From contig NZ_LMPZ01000001.1 of the NCBI RefSeq assembly GCF_001424025.1, positions 187,074-251,073 on the forward strand: a DNA stretch of 64,000 nucleotides, given 5' to 3'. Under the pieces are notes generated by a model. It did not search any database. It was not told the DNA's origin and was given only the letters and a program-made list of their open reading frames with translations. Each line of letters begins with the position of its first letter. Position 1 is the stretch's first letter. This document shows positions 21,000 to 32,273 of this stretch, piece by piece. The translations under genes were made by a program, and so were the position numbers. Origin of the DNA: Brevundimonas sp. Leaf363. GTDB taxonomy: Bacteria; Pseudomonadota; Alphaproteobacteria; Caulobacterales; Caulobacteraceae.

Positions 21000-21887
21000 A
21001 TGGTTGAACCTTCGCCCTTTCCGCCCGCCGCACCACCCGCGCGGCACGTGTCGCCGGGCCTGTATCTGGTGGCGACGCCCATCGGGAACCTGCGGGACAT
21101 CACGCTGAGGGCGCTGGACGTGCTGGCGGCGGCGGATCTGGTGCTGGCCGAGGATACGCGGGTCACCGGCAAGCTGTTGAGCGCCTATGGCCTGAAACGG
21201 CCGCTGGAGCGGTGCGACGACCATGCCTCGGAGCGGGCGTCCGGGATCGCGCTGGAACGGCTGGCCGAGGGGCAGGTGGTGGCGCTGGTGTCCGACGCCG
21301 GCACGCCGATGATCAGCGATCCGGGCTATGTGGTAGCGCGCGCGGCGCTGGCGGCCGGCCATCCGGTGCATCCGATCCCCGGGGCGTCCAGCCTGCTGGC
21401 GGCGGTGGTGCTGGCGGGCCTGCCGGCCGACCGGATCACTTTCGCCGGGTTCGCGCCGGCCAAATCGGGGGCGCGCAAGACCTGGCTGGAGGATCTGAGA
21501 CCCGGCCGCCAGACCCTGGTGCTGTTCGAAAGCGGGCCGCGGCTGGCCGACAGCCTGGCCGACATGGCCGCCGTGCTGGGTCCGCGACCGGCCGCCGTCT
21601 GCCGCGAGCTGACCAAGCTTTACGAGGAGGCGATCCGGGGGACGCTGGCCGAACTGGCCGTCGATCCGCGCTGCCAGTCGCCGAAGGGCGAGATCGTCGT
21701 CGTCATCGCTCCGCCCGAAGGCGAACTCGCCTCTGCCGAGGACGCCGACACGGCCCTGACCGAAGCCCTGACGCGCCTGCCGCCGGGCGAGGCGGCGTCC
21801 GAGGTGGCCCAGGCGCTGGGGCTGAAGCGCAAGGACCTCTATCGACGCGCGCTGGATCTCAAGAATTCGGCCTTGAAGGGCGCATGA
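21000..21887 (+). CDS. rsmI: 16S rRNA (cytidine-1402-2'-O)-methyltransferase RsmI
   Basis: A 295-residue SAM-dependent tetrapyrrole-methylase-fold enzyme. GLYLVATPIGNLRDITLRAL begins the fold, followed by LAEDTRVTGKLL, VSDAGTPMISDPGYVVARAA and PGASSLLAAVVLAGL, all RsmI signatures. It 2'-O-methylates C1402 in the ribosomal P site. Its stop overlaps the yraN start (ATGA), and the rsmI-yraN-sirB1-gshB order suggests an operon interrupted only by a repeat before gshB. Confidence 0.95.
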   Translation: MVEPSPFPPAAPPARHVSPGLYLVATPIGNLRDITLRALDVLAAADLVLAEDTRVTGKLLSAYGLKRPLERCDDHASERASGIALERLAEGQVVALVSDAGTPMISDPGYVVARAALAAGHPVHPIPGASSLLAAVVLAGLPADRITFAGFAPAKSGARKTWLEDLRPGRQTLVLFESGPRLADSLADMAAVLGPRPAAVCRELTKLYEEAIRGTLAELAVDPRCQSPKGEIVVVIAPPEGELASAEDADTALTEALTRLPPGEAASEVAQALGLKRKDLYRRALDLKNSALKGA

Positions 21888-22273
21888 CGAAGCTTGGCCG
21901 CGAGGACCGCCGTACGATCGGTGGTCGATCGTGGCGCCGGGGCCACGGCGCGGAATGGCTCGCGGCCCTGTTTCTGATGGCGAAAGGCTATCAGATCCTG
22001 GCCTTCCGTTTGCCCAGCCGGGCCGGCGAAATCGACATTCTGGCGCGGCGTGGACGCTGGCTGGTGGTCGTGGAAGTCAAGCACCGCGCGGATTTGGCGG
22101 CCGCGGGGCAGGCGCTGGCTCCGGCGCAGCTTCAACGCCTGATCGCCGCCGGACAGGCCGTGCAGCGCGGTCGCCAGTCTCTCAAGAACCTGCAGTTGCG
22201 CATCGATATGGTGGCGCTGGCCCCCCGGCGATTTCCACGGCACATTCGAGGGGTCGGAAGCGACGGGGCCTAA
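21884..22273 (+). CDS. yraN: YraN-family (UPF0102) endonuclease-fold protein
   Basis: A 129-residue protein with the family core GxxGEWLAALFLMAKGYQILAFR, GEIDILARRG and VVVEVKHRAD; the E-D-ExK arrangement resembles the Holliday-junction resolvase/restriction-endonuclease fold. Function is unproven in general. It starts inside the rsmI stop (4-bp overlap), the common pairing for this family, and ends 20 bp before the SirB1-family gene. Confidence 0.9.
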   Translation: MTKLGREDRRTIGGRSWRRGHGAEWLAALFLMAKGYQILAFRLPSRAGEIDILARRGRWLVVVEVKHRADLAAAGQALAPAQLQRLIAAGQAVQRGRQSLKNLQLRIDMVALAPRRFPRHIRGVGSDGA

Positions 22274-22293
22274 AGCCACAGGACCGGGGGGTC

Positions 22294-23109
22294 ATGACAC
22301 GCGAGGACGCCGAAGCGATTCTGGCCGAGGCCGGCGCCGGGGACGATGACGCCTTCCCGTTGCTGGAGGCCGCCATCGCCTGCGCCATCCACGACTATCC
22401 GTTCCGCGATCCCGAGCCGGCGCGCCTGCTGGCCGCCAATGCGGTCGAGCGGCTGAAGGAACGGATCGGCGGCGAAGGCCCGGACGACGCGCTGGCCGAG
22501 ACCCTGTCGGCGGACCTGCGCCTCAACGGCGACCTGATCACCTACGACAGTCCGGCCAACACCGACGTCATCGACGTGGCGGACCGGCGGCGCGGCCTGT
22601 CCGCGGCGCTGGCCGTCTTCTATCTACATGCCGCGCGATTGGCGGGGGTCGAGGCCAAGGGCGTCGATTTCCCCGGCCACTTCCTGCTGCGGGTCGAGAC
22701 GAGCGAGGGGCCGGTGGCGCTGGATCCGTTCAGCCAGGGACGGCTGGTGCTGCCCAGCGAGCTGACGCGGCGGGCGCTGCGGGCCGGGCTGACGCCGCAT
22801 GTGGCCGACCGGCTGGACCTGCTGATGGCCCCCGTCACCGACCGTCAGGCCCTGATCCGGTTGCAGAACGTGCTGTTCAGCCGGGCGCTGAAGGCCTCGG
22901 ACTACGAGGGCGCCGAACGCTCGGCCCTGCGCCGCGCCCTGCTGGACCCCGACGATCACCGCCCCTGGCTGGACGTCGCCGCCGCCCGCGAGAGGCAGGG
23001 CGCCCTGACCGGCGCTCTGGACGCCCTCAGCCGCGCCCGTAGCCTAGACGGCCCGGCCGAGGCCCGCCGCATGACGACCTTCGATCGCGTGCGGATGCGG
23101 CTGAACTGA
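22294..23109 (+). CDS. SirB1-family transglutaminase-like/TPR protein
   Basis: A 271-residue protein. The N-terminal part has the transglutaminase-like core of the SirB1 family (GLSAALAVFYLHAARLAGVEAKGVDFPGHFLLRV; His in FPGHF and Asp in ALDPF), although the usual catalytic Cys position appears to be Ala here. A C-terminal TPR-like segment follows (about residues 185-260). Function is not established. It sits at the end of the rsmI-yraN cluster, just before a family B element. Confidence 0.82.
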   Translation: MTREDAEAILAEAGAGDDDAFPLLEAAIACAIHDYPFRDPEPARLLAANAVERLKERIGGEGPDDALAETLSADLRLNGDLITYDSPANTDVIDVADRRRGLSAALAVFYLHAARLAGVEAKGVDFPGHFLLRVETSEGPVALDPFSQGRLVLPSELTRRALRAGLTPHVADRLDLLMAPVTDRQALIRLQNVLFSRALKASDYEGAERSALRRALLDPDDHRPWLDVAAARERQGALTGALDALSRARSLDGPAEARRMTTFDRVRMRLN

Positions 23110-23110
23110 C

Positions 23111-23244
23111 CCTTCTTTCTCCTCCCCATCTGCGATGGGAGGTGGCGCGCGAAGCGTGACGGAGGGGCGATCCCAAGCGCCGCGCCTGAAGCAGCCCCTC
23201 CACCGCAAGCGGTCCCCCTCCCCATGAAGAATGGGGAGGAAAGG
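23111..23244. repeat. Palindromic intergenic element, family B variant (copy 3)
   Basis: The ends are CCTTCTTTCTCCTCCCCATC... and its imperfect inverse ...ATGGGGAGGAAAGG, with an inner GGAGGGG / CCCCTCC pair. The sequence is more diverged than the other family B copies, so it looks like an older insertion. It separates the SirB1-family gene from gshB. Confidence 0.78.
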
Positions 23245-23312
23245 CTTGAGCTACGCCCGCTAAGCGTTACTTGAAGCCAAGGCGCGACCGCGCTCGAGCA
23301 GCGAGGCCCTTG

Positions 23313-24254
23313 ATGTTGAAAGTCGCCATCCAGATGGACCCGATCGACGGCATCGACATCGAGGTCGATACCAGTTGGCAGATGATGATGACGGCGCAGG
23401 ATCGGGGGCACCGGCTCTGGGTCTATGACGTGAAGACCCTGGCGCTGGAGGACGGCCGCGTCTCCTGCCGCGCCCGGCCGATCACGCTGAAGCCCGTCGC
23501 CGGTGATCACGTCGCCTACGGCGACTGGACGCGACTTGACCTGCATGACGACGTCGACGTGGTCCTGATGCGCCAGGATCCGCCGTTCGACATGGCCTAT
23601 GTCACGGCCACTTATCTGCTGGAGATGATCCATCCCGGCACCCTGGTGGTGAACGACCCGGCGCAGGTGCGCTCGGCGCCGGAAAAACTGCTGGCGACCA
23701 CGTTCCGAGGCCTGCAGCCGCCGACCATGATCAGCGCCGATCCCGTGGCCCTGAGCGACTTCCACCGCCGGCACGGCGACGTGGTGCTGAAGCCCCTGCA
23801 CGGCAACGGCGGTTCCGGCGTGGTCAAGCTGCGGGCCGACGATCCGAACCTGGACGCCCTGATCGAGATTCACGCCGCCGCCTCGCGCGATCCGCTGGTG
23901 ATCCAGAAATTCATCCCGGCGGTGACGAAGGGCGACAAGCGCATCCTCTTGATCGACGGGCATCCGATCGGCGCCATCAACCGCATCCCCCAGGCGGGGC
24001 AGGTGCGCTCTAACCTGCACGTCGGGGGCGTAGCCGCGCCGGTCGAGCTGACACCGCGCGATTTGGAGATCTGCGCCGCCATCGGTGGGGTGCTGAAGGA
24101 ACGCGGCCTGATCTTCGTCGGCATCGACGTGATCGGCGACTACCTGACCGAGATCAACGTCACCTCCCCCACCGGCGCCCAGCAGCTGAAGCGGTTCACC
24201 GGCATCGACGCCAGCGCCGCCATGTGGGACGTGATCGAGTCCAGGGTTGCATAG
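23313..24254 (+). CDS. gshB: Glutathione synthetase
   Basis: A 313-residue ATP-grasp enzyme (E. coli GshB has 316). [13 protein letters not shown] starts the fold; [51 protein letters not shown] and [21 protein letters not shown] are family signatures. It joins gamma-glutamylcysteine and glycine. The ATG at 23313 is chosen because residues encoded upstream are basic low-complexity sequence next to the repeat. The gshA gene is not in the window. Confidence 0.96.
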   Translation: MLKVAIQMDPIDGIDIEVDTSWQMMMTAQDRGHRLWVYDVKTLALEDGRVSCRARPITLKPVAGDHVAYGDWTRLDLHDDVDVVLMRQDPPFDMAYVTATYLLEMIHPGTLVVNDPAQVRSAPEKLLATTFRGLQPPTMISADPVALSDFHRRHGDVVLKPLHGNGGSGVVKLRADDPNLDALIEIHAAASRDPLVIQKFIPAVTKGDKRILLIDGHPIGAINRIPQAGQVRSNLHVGGVAAPVELTPRDLEICAAIGGVLKERGLIFVGIDVIGDYLTEINVTSPTGAQQLKRFTGIDASAAMWDVIESRVA

Positions 24255-24277
24255 CGACCGGCTTGCAATCTGATTGA

Positions 24278-24292
24278 GTTCATGGTTCGTTC
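24278..24292 (+). promoter_or_regulatory. LexA (SOS) box in front of comM
   Basis: The sequence GTTC-ATGGTTC-GTTC matches the alphaproteobacterial LexA operator GTTC-N7-GTTC exactly, 23 bp before the comM start. The motif is seen in the sequence; LexA control is inference from the known operator. Confidence 0.75.
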
Positions 24293-24315
24293 TCCTCTGG
24301 CAGGTGGAGGCGAAC

Positions 24316-25929
24316 ATGGTCGCTCGGGTCGTGACGGTGGCGTTCGACGGGGTCGAGGCGCGGCGGGTGGACGTCGAGGTCCAGCTGATCGGCTCGGCCG
24401 GGCAGACGACGTTCACCCTGGTCGGCTTGCCCGACAAGGCGGTGGCCGAGAGCCGGGAGCGCGTGCGCGGCGCCTTCGCCGGCATTGGCCTGGCCCTGCC
24501 GCCCAAGCGGATCATCGCCAATCTGGCGCCGGCCGACCTGCCCAAGGAGGGCAGCCACTTCGACCTGCCGATCGCCCTGGCCCTGATGGCGGCCATGGGC
24601 GTGATCGGGCCCAACGATCTGGACGGCTGGGCGGCGCTGGGCGAGCTGGGACTGGACGGCCAGATCGCCGCCGTCGGCGGCACCTTGCCGGCGGCGGTCG
24701 CGGCCGACGCCATGGGGCTGGGTCTGATCTGTCCCGAAGCCAATGGGCCCGAGGCCGCCTGGGCGGGCGGCGCGCGCATCCTGGCGCCCCGTTCGCTGAT
24801 CGGACTGGTCAACCACTTCAAGGGCACGCAGGTGCTGCGCCCGCCCGAGCCGGGGCCGGCGAAGGCGGGGGCGGGCGGACCGGACCTGCGAGAGGTCAAG
24901 GGCCAGGAGAGCGCCAAGCGGGCGCTGGAGATCGCCGCCGCCGGAGGACATAATCTGCTGTTCATCGGCCCGCCGGGCTCCGGCAAGTCGATGATGGCCC
25001 AGCGGCTGCCAGGCCTGCTCCCGCCGCTGACGCCGCAGGAGTTGCTGGAGACCTCGATGGTGTGGTCGGTGGCCGGCCTGATCGAGCGCGGCGGCCTGAC
25101 CCGCGACCGGCCGTTCCGCAGCCCGCACCATTCGGCGTCGATGGCGGCCCTGACCGGCGGCGGCCTGCGCGCCAAGCCGGGCGAGGCGTCGCTGGCCCAC
25201 AACGGCGTGCTGTTTCTGGACGAACTGCCCGAATACTCGGCCCAGGCGCTGGACAGTCTGCGTCAACCTCTGGAGACGGGCGAGATCGTGGTGGCGCGGG
25301 CCAACGCCCACGTTCGCTATCCCGCGCGCTTCCAGCTGATCGCGGCGATGAACCCCTGCCGCTGCGGCATCGGCGGGGCGGGGCGGGGCCATTGCGGCAA
25401 GGCGCCCCGGTGCCAGCGCGACTATCAGAATCGCATTTCCGGCCCGCTGTTCGACCGCATCGACCTGACCATCGAAACGCCGCCGGTCACCGCCGCCGAC
25501 ATGGCCCTGCCCCCGCCGGCAGAGGGCACGGCCGAGGCCGCCGCCCGCGTCGGCGCCGCTCGCACCCTGCAGGCCGATCGCGCCGAACGCCTGGGCCTGC
25601 CGCCGTTCGAAGGGCTGAACGCCCGCGCCTCGGGCGAGACCTTGGACAAGATCGCCGCGCCTGACCCGGCCGGGCGGGAGTTGCTGATGCGCGCGGGCGA
25701 GGCCGGGGCCCTGACCGCCCGTGGCTGGACCCGCACCCTGCGCCTGGCCCGCACCATCGCCGATCTGGAAGGGTGCGACGTCGTCCTGCGCCGCCACATC
25801 GCCGAAGCTTTGATCTACCGCCGCAACACCGTCGGGGCCGAGGCCGAATACGAACGCCAAGCCGGCCGCATCACCCGTCCGCCGGGCGTACGGGAGGCGC
25901 CGGGGATTTTTCGGGGCGTCCTGTCTTGA
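24316..25929 (+). CDS. comM: ComM/YifB-family AAA+ helicase (Mg-chelatase-like)
   Basis: A 537-residue protein. The N-terminal part (about 1-180) is a Lon-protease-like fold without the catalytic residues (VARVVTVAFDGVEARRVDVEVQL, VGLPDKAVAESRERVR). The AAA+ core has Walker A GPPGSGKS near 218-225, LFLDELPEY near 300, and MNPCRCG followed by cysteine-rich GHCGKAPRCQRDY. ComM is a hexameric helicase that promotes branch migration during integration of foreign DNA. The ATG at 24316 follows GGAGG; the frame extends further upstream, but through the LexA box. Confidence 0.93.
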   Translation: MVARVVTVAFDGVEARRVDVEVQLIGSAGQTTFTLVGLPDKAVAESRERVRGAFAGIGLALPPKRIIANLAPADLPKEGSHFDLPIALALMAAMGVIGPNDLDGWAALGELGLDGQIAAVGGTLPAAVAADAMGLGLICPEANGPEAAWAGGARILAPRSLIGLVNHFKGTQVLRPPEPGPAKAGAGGPDLREVKGQESAKRALEIAAAGGHNLLFIGPPGSGKSMMAQRLPGLLPPLTPQELLETSMVWSVAGLIERGGLTRDRPFRSPHHSASMAALTGGGLRAKPGEASLAHNGVLFLDELPEYSAQALDSLRQPLETGEIVVARANAHVRYPARFQLIAAMNPCRCGIGGAGRGHCGKAPRCQRDYQNRISGPLFDRIDLTIETPPVTAADMALPPPAEGTAEAAARVGAARTLQADRAERLGLPPFEGLNARASGETLDKIAAPDPAGRELLMRAGEAGALTARGWTRTLRLARTIADLEGCDVVLRRHIAEALIYRRNTVGAEAEYERQAGRITRPPGVREAPGIFRGVLS

Positions 25930-25999
25930 GCCGGTGGCCAGGCCGACCGTACCGAACGTCGCCTTGAGCCCTTTCCCCGTGAGCGATTAGGCTGCGATC

Positions 26000-26488
26000 A
26001 TGGCCGGACTGACAAGCAATGCGACGCCGAACCGGCATAGGGCGATGCGGTCGGCCCTGACGGCCGCGGTCGGCTGCGCCGCCCTGATGCTGGCGGGTCC
26101 GATCGGTTGCTCGATCGGGGTGCAGGCGTTCGTCCACAACCGGAGCGGCCACGATGTGGTGATCGGCCGCTCCATCCTGCTGCCCGCCGATCAGAGCGCC
26201 GAAGTCGGCCCCCGGGTCCTGAGTGACGGGCTGCTGCGGATCGGCAAGGGCGACTGCGACTACGTCTATCTGGTTCCGGACATTCCCCGTGACGCCTTTG
26301 TTCGGCGCGGGAATGCAGTGCGAGCGGTGCTTCAGCTGGAGCCCGACATGTCCATCCGGCTGCTGCCGGGCGATCAGGCGACGCCGATGGGACCGGACGC
26401 ACCGCCGGGCGGGACCACGCCCGGCTTCCAGTTCTATCCGTCTCTGCGCGATTGCGTGGTCGAGCGGGGCGTCTTGAGCCAGCCTTAA
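26000..26488 (+). CDS. Small exported hypothetical protein
   Basis: A 162-residue protein with a basic N-terminus and a hydrophobic stretch (SALTAAVGCAALMLAGPIGC), which looks like an export signal; the Cys in PIGCS could be a poor lipobox. The mature part is beta-rich (VQAFVHNRSGHDVVIGRSILLPADQSAEV) with two further cysteines. I do not recognise the family. It sits 23 bp before the hybrid kinase gene, which starts ATG at 26512, so the two may be co-transcribed. Confidence 0.65.
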   Translation: MAGLTSNATPNRHRAMRSALTAAVGCAALMLAGPIGCSIGVQAFVHNRSGHDVVIGRSILLPADQSAEVGPRVLSDGLLRIGKGDCDYVYLVPDIPRDAFVRRGNAVRAVLQLEPDMSIRLLPGDQATPMGPDAPPGGTTPGFQFYPSLRDCVVERGVLSQP

Positions 26489-26511
26489 CCCGCACCGCCT
26501 AGGATGGCGTC

Positions 26512-28050
26512 ATGGCGGGACGCAGACGACATCAGGCAGTCGGGAACGGCGCGGCGGCGCAGGGGGCCGGCAGCGAGCCGCAGCAGTTTCTGCGGCTGAT
26601 GAGCCACGAGATGCGCACGCCGCTGAACGGAGTGATCGGCATGCTGGGGCTGCTGTCCCGGACCCGGCTGGACGGGGCGCAGAGGGCCTATGCCGAGGCC
26701 GCGCAGGCGTCGGCCGAGCATATGCTGGGATTGGTCAACGACCTGCTGGACTACGCGCGGCTGGAGGCCGGCAAGCTGGAGTTCGATGCGGCGCCCGTGG
26801 ATCTGGAAGCCCTTGCGCGCGGGGTGGCCGAGCTTCTGGCGCCGAAGGCCCAGGACAAGGGGCTGGAGATCGTCTGGTCGGTCGCCGCCGACGCGCCCGA
26901 CGTCATGGCCGACGAGGGCCGGTTGCGGCAGGTGCTCTTCAACCTGGCCGGCAACGCGGTGAAGTTCACCGAGACCGGCGGGGTCCGCATCGCGGTCGAG
27001 CGCGCAGGCGGAACGGACACCGCGCCGCGTCTGGCCTTCATCATCGACGACACCGGCCCCGGCGTGCCCGAGGCCGCGCGCGCCCGCATCTTCGAGGAGT
27101 TCGGCCATGTCGACGCCTCCGACGCCACGCGGCATGGCGGCGCCGGCCTGGGTCTGGCCGTGGTCCGCCGCCTGGCCGAGGCCATGGGCGGTGGGGTCAC
27201 CGTGGCCGACCGCCCGGACGGACCGGGCGCCCGCTTCCGTTTCGAAGCCGCCTTCCCCGCCGTGTCGCAGGGCGAGCGAGGCCGGCCGCTGGCGGGCCGG
27301 GCGCTGGCCGTCCGGACCCCGGACGCCTTCGTTCGCGCCGCCGCCGTCGCCCAGATCGAGGCCTCGGGCGGAGCGGCGGCCGAGGCGGCCGCCGTCACCC
27401 TGGTCGACCACGCCCTGGCCGCCACCGAGGGCCGCATGCTCGCCGCGCCGCCCGCGACGGGGCGCGGCGTCATCCTGCTGACGCCGGGCCAGCGCGATCT
27501 CATCGCCCGTTACCGCCGGGCCGGCTTCCACGGCTATCTGATCAAGCCGCTGCGCCGGTCCTCGCTGGTCGAGCGCGCCCTGGCCGCCTTTGGGGCCGCC
27601 GCGTCCTCGGGCGCCGCGCCCGGGTCAGCCGAGGACGACCGCGTCCAGACCGGCCGTCACATCGGCCAGCGCATCCTGCTGGTCGAGGATAATCCGGTCG
27701 GCGCCCTGCTCGCGCGCACCCTGCTGCGCCGCGAAGGCTGTGCGGTCGAGACGGCCGCGACGGGCGAGGAAGCCATCGAGGCCCTGCGCCGCGCCCGCTA
27801 TGATCTGGTCTTCATGGACATGCGGATGCCGGGCATGGACGGCCCGACCGCCGCGCGGGCCATCCGCGCCGGCGGCGACCGCACCCCCATCGTCGCCCTG
27901 ACCGCCAACGCCTTCGCCGAGGACCGCCGCCAGTGCCTGGAAGCGGGCATGGACGACCATCTGATCAAGCCGCTGGAGCCCGAGGCCCTGCGCGCCGCGC
28001 TGGCCCGCTGGACGAACCAGGACTTCCGCGCCAGACTCAAGACCGGCTGA
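26512..28050 (+). CDS. shkA: Soluble hybrid histidine kinase with pseudoreceiver and receiver (ShkA-like)
   Basis: A 512-residue cytoplasmic hybrid kinase without a sensor or membrane segment. Order: DHp with His32 in MSHEMRTPLNG, catalytic ATPase (NAVKFTETGG, DDTGPGV, GGAGLGLAVV), a degenerate receiver REC1 (about 262-365), a linker with EDDR (374-377), then a full receiver REC2 with ILLVEDN and phosphoacceptor Asp436 in FMDMRMPG. I recall Caulobacter ShkA having this architecture, with c-di-GMP bound by REC1 residues R324, Y338 and R344, a DDR linker and phosphoacceptor D430. Here R328, Y342 and R348 occupy equivalent places. It would pass phosphate to a histidine phosphotransferase (ShpA) and the regulator TacA. 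Confidence 0.85.
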   Translation: MAGRRRHQAVGNGAAAQGAGSEPQQFLRLMSHEMRTPLNGVIGMLGLLSRTRLDGAQRAYAEAAQASAEHMLGLVNDLLDYARLEAGKLEFDAAPVDLEALARGVAELLAPKAQDKGLEIVWSVAADAPDVMADEGRLRQVLFNLAGNAVKFTETGGVRIAVERAGGTDTAPRLAFIIDDTGPGVPEAARARIFEEFGHVDASDATRHGGAGLGLAVVRRLAEAMGGGVTVADRPDGPGARFRFEAAFPAVSQGERGRPLAGRALAVRTPDAFVRAAAVAQIEASGGAAAEAAAVTLVDHALAATEGRMLAAPPATGRGVILLTPGQRDLIARYRRAGFHGYLIKPLRRSSLVERALAAFGAAASSGAAPGSAEDDRVQTGRHIGQRILLVEDNPVGALLARTLLRREGCAVETAATGEEAIEALRRARYDLVFMDMRMPGMDGPTAARAIRAGGDRTPIVALTANAFAEDRRQCLEAGMDDHLIKPLEPEALRAALARWTNQDFRARLKTG

Positions 28051-28060
28051 GGACGCGGGG

Positions 28061-28080
28061 GCGTTCCTCCGGAGGAACGC
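28061..28080. promoter_or_regulatory. Perfect 20-bp palindrome covering the ampG ribosome-binding site
   Basis: GCGTTCCTCCGGAGGAACGC is fully self-complementary, and its GGAGG is the Shine-Dalgarno for the ATG at 28083. In RNA it can form an 8-bp stem with a CCGG loop that hides the ribosome-binding site; as DNA it could be an operator. It lies 11 bp after the shkA stop. Confidence 0.75.
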
Positions 28081-28082
28081 CA

Positions 28083-29837
28083 ATGACTGACATCGCGCCC
28101 GCCAAGACCGCCGGCCGTTTGGGAGGCCTTGCCGTCTATGGCGAGCGGCGGGTGTTTGCGCAGCTGCTGCTGGGCTTCTCCGCCGGCCTGCCGAACCTGC
28201 TGATCTACGACACCCTGACCGCCTGGCTGCGGGATTCGGGCGTCACGCTGGAGCTGATCACCTTCTTCGGCCTGGCGACCTTGACCTATGCGCTGAAGTT
28301 CGTCTGGGCGCCCCTGCTGGACCGGACAAACATTCCGTTCCTGACCAAGTGGTTGGGCCACCGGCGGTCCTGGATGCTGGCGACCCAGGCGATGATTGTG
28401 CTGGGCCTGTGGATGCTGGCCGGCCAGAACCCCCAGACCAATCTGGCTGGCGTGGCCCTGTTCGCCCTGATGGTCGGCTTCTTCGGCGCCACCCAGGACA
28501 TCGCCATCGACGCCTGGCGGATCGAGGTCAGCGACGACGCCCGCCAGGGCGCCATGGCCGCCGCCTACCAGCTGGGCTACCGCGTCGCCGTCATCGTGGC
28601 GGGCGCGGCGCCCCTGGTGCTGGCCGAGATCTATAACTGGAACCTGTCCTATGCGGTGATGGCCGTGCTGATGGGGATCGGCGTGATCGGCGTGCTGCTG
28701 GCCCCGCGCGAGAAGAAGCACAACATTCGCGAAATCCCCGTCGGCGACATCCCGGCCCGCCCGGTGGCCCAGGTGATCGAGTGGGTCGTGCGCCTGGCCC
28801 TGATCTTCGTGGCGGCTCTGATCATCGGCACGGGTCTGACCGACAAGGCGGACGCCCTGTTGTGGGCGTTCGGCGGTGTTCTGGGCTCCGGCGGGTCCGG
28901 GGCCATCGCGGCGGGCCTGGAGGACAACACCGCGGCGGGCGTGCTGATCCAGTTCGCCTACGTCATCGGCGGCTTCGTCCTGATGGCGGTCGCCTGCTGG
29001 CCCATCCCGGGGATCAAGACGCGGCCGGGCGCCTATCTGGCCGGATCGTTCGGCGCGCCCCTGGCGGACTTCTTCGTGCGCTTCGCCAAACTGGCCCTGC
29101 CGATCCTGGCCCTGATCTGCCTCTACCGGCTGGCGGATTTCGTCCTGAACATGATGAACCCCTTCTACCAAGACCTGGGGTTCACCAAGATCGAGATCGC
29201 CGAGGTTCGAAAGGTCTTCGGCGTGATCATGCTGTCGCTGGGCGTGTTCATCGGCGGCTGGTCGGTCGCCAAGCTGGGTCTGATCCGCACCATGGTGATC
29301 GGCGCCTTCATGAGCCCGGTGTCGAATCTGGTGTTCGGCTGGCTGGCCACCCAGGGACACGACCTGGGGGCCCTCTTCGTCGCTATCGGCGTGGACAACA
29401 TCGCCACCGGTTACGCCGGAACGGCGCTGATCGCCTATATGTCCAGCCTGACCTCGATCGGCTTCACGGCCACCCAATACGCCTTGTTCAGCTCGCTCTA
29501 CGCCCTGCCCGGCAAGATCATCGCCTCGCAGTCGGGCAAGATCATCGAAGGCTCGGCCAGGGCGGCCGATGCGGGTGGGCCGCTCAGCCTGTTCAAGCCC
29601 CTGTTCAACAATCTGCCGGAGGGCTCGCTGGTCGCCGGCGCGGCCAAGAGCGGCGTGACGGTGCAGGGCCTGGGCGCGGGCTACTTCACCTTCTTCCTGT
29701 ATTCGACCGTCATCGGGGTCTTCGCCATCGTGCTGGCCTTCTATGTGGCCAGGCGCCAGCCGGCGGTCATGGCGGAAGCGAAGGCGCGCGAAGAGGCCGA
29801 AAGGGCAGAGGCGGCGACTGAGGCCCAGCCGTCCTGA
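28083..29837 (+). CDS. ampG: AmpG-type muropeptide permease (MFS)
   Basis: A 584-residue membrane protein of the AmpG branch of the major facilitator superfamily: LLGFSAGLPNLLIYDTLTAWL, LTYALKFVWAPLLDR, LGHRRSWML and GATQDIAIDAWRIE are diagnostic. AmpG imports GlcNAc-anhydroMurNAc peptides for peptidoglycan recycling and beta-lactam sensing. A long central insertion (about residues 235-340) with extra hydrophobic stretches makes it larger than the E. coli protein. The ATG at 28083 follows GGAGG inside the palindrome. It follows shkA on the same strand; the stop is 4 bp from the convergent maeB stop. Confidence 0.92.
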   Translation: MTDIAPAKTAGRLGGLAVYGERRVFAQLLLGFSAGLPNLLIYDTLTAWLRDSGVTLELITFFGLATLTYALKFVWAPLLDRTNIPFLTKWLGHRRSWMLATQAMIVLGLWMLAGQNPQTNLAGVALFALMVGFFGATQDIAIDAWRIEVSDDARQGAMAAAYQLGYRVAVIVAGAAPLVLAEIYNWNLSYAVMAVLMGIGVIGVLLAPREKKHNIREIPVGDIPARPVAQVIEWVVRLALIFVAALIIGTGLTDKADALLWAFGGVLGSGGSGAIAAGLEDNTAAGVLIQFAYVIGGFVLMAVACWPIPGIKTRPGAYLAGSFGAPLADFFVRFAKLALPILALICLYRLADFVLNMMNPFYQDLGFTKIEIAEVRKVFGVIMLSLGVFIGGWSVAKLGLIRTMVIGAFMSPVSNLVFGWLATQGHDLGALFVAIGVDNIATGYAGTALIAYMSSLTSIGFTATQYALFSSLYALPGKIIASQSGKIIEGSARAADAGGPLSLFKPLFNNLPEGSLVAGAAKSGVTVQGLGAGYFTFFLYSTVIGVFAIVLAFYVARRQPAVMAEAKAREEAERAEAATEAQPS

Positions 29838-29841
29838 AACC

Positions 29842-32187
<2,346 letters not shown>

Positions 32188-32273
32188 GGAACCGGGGGCG
32201 CGGGCGGAACGGAACGGCCGCGACCCTAGAAGGCGTGGGGCCAGGGAACAACCGCATACGCCCCTCGGCTGTA

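Noticed and set aside
22294..23109. SirB1-family protein as an active transglutaminase/protease
   Set aside because: The expected catalytic Cys position appears replaced, so I do not claim enzymatic activity.
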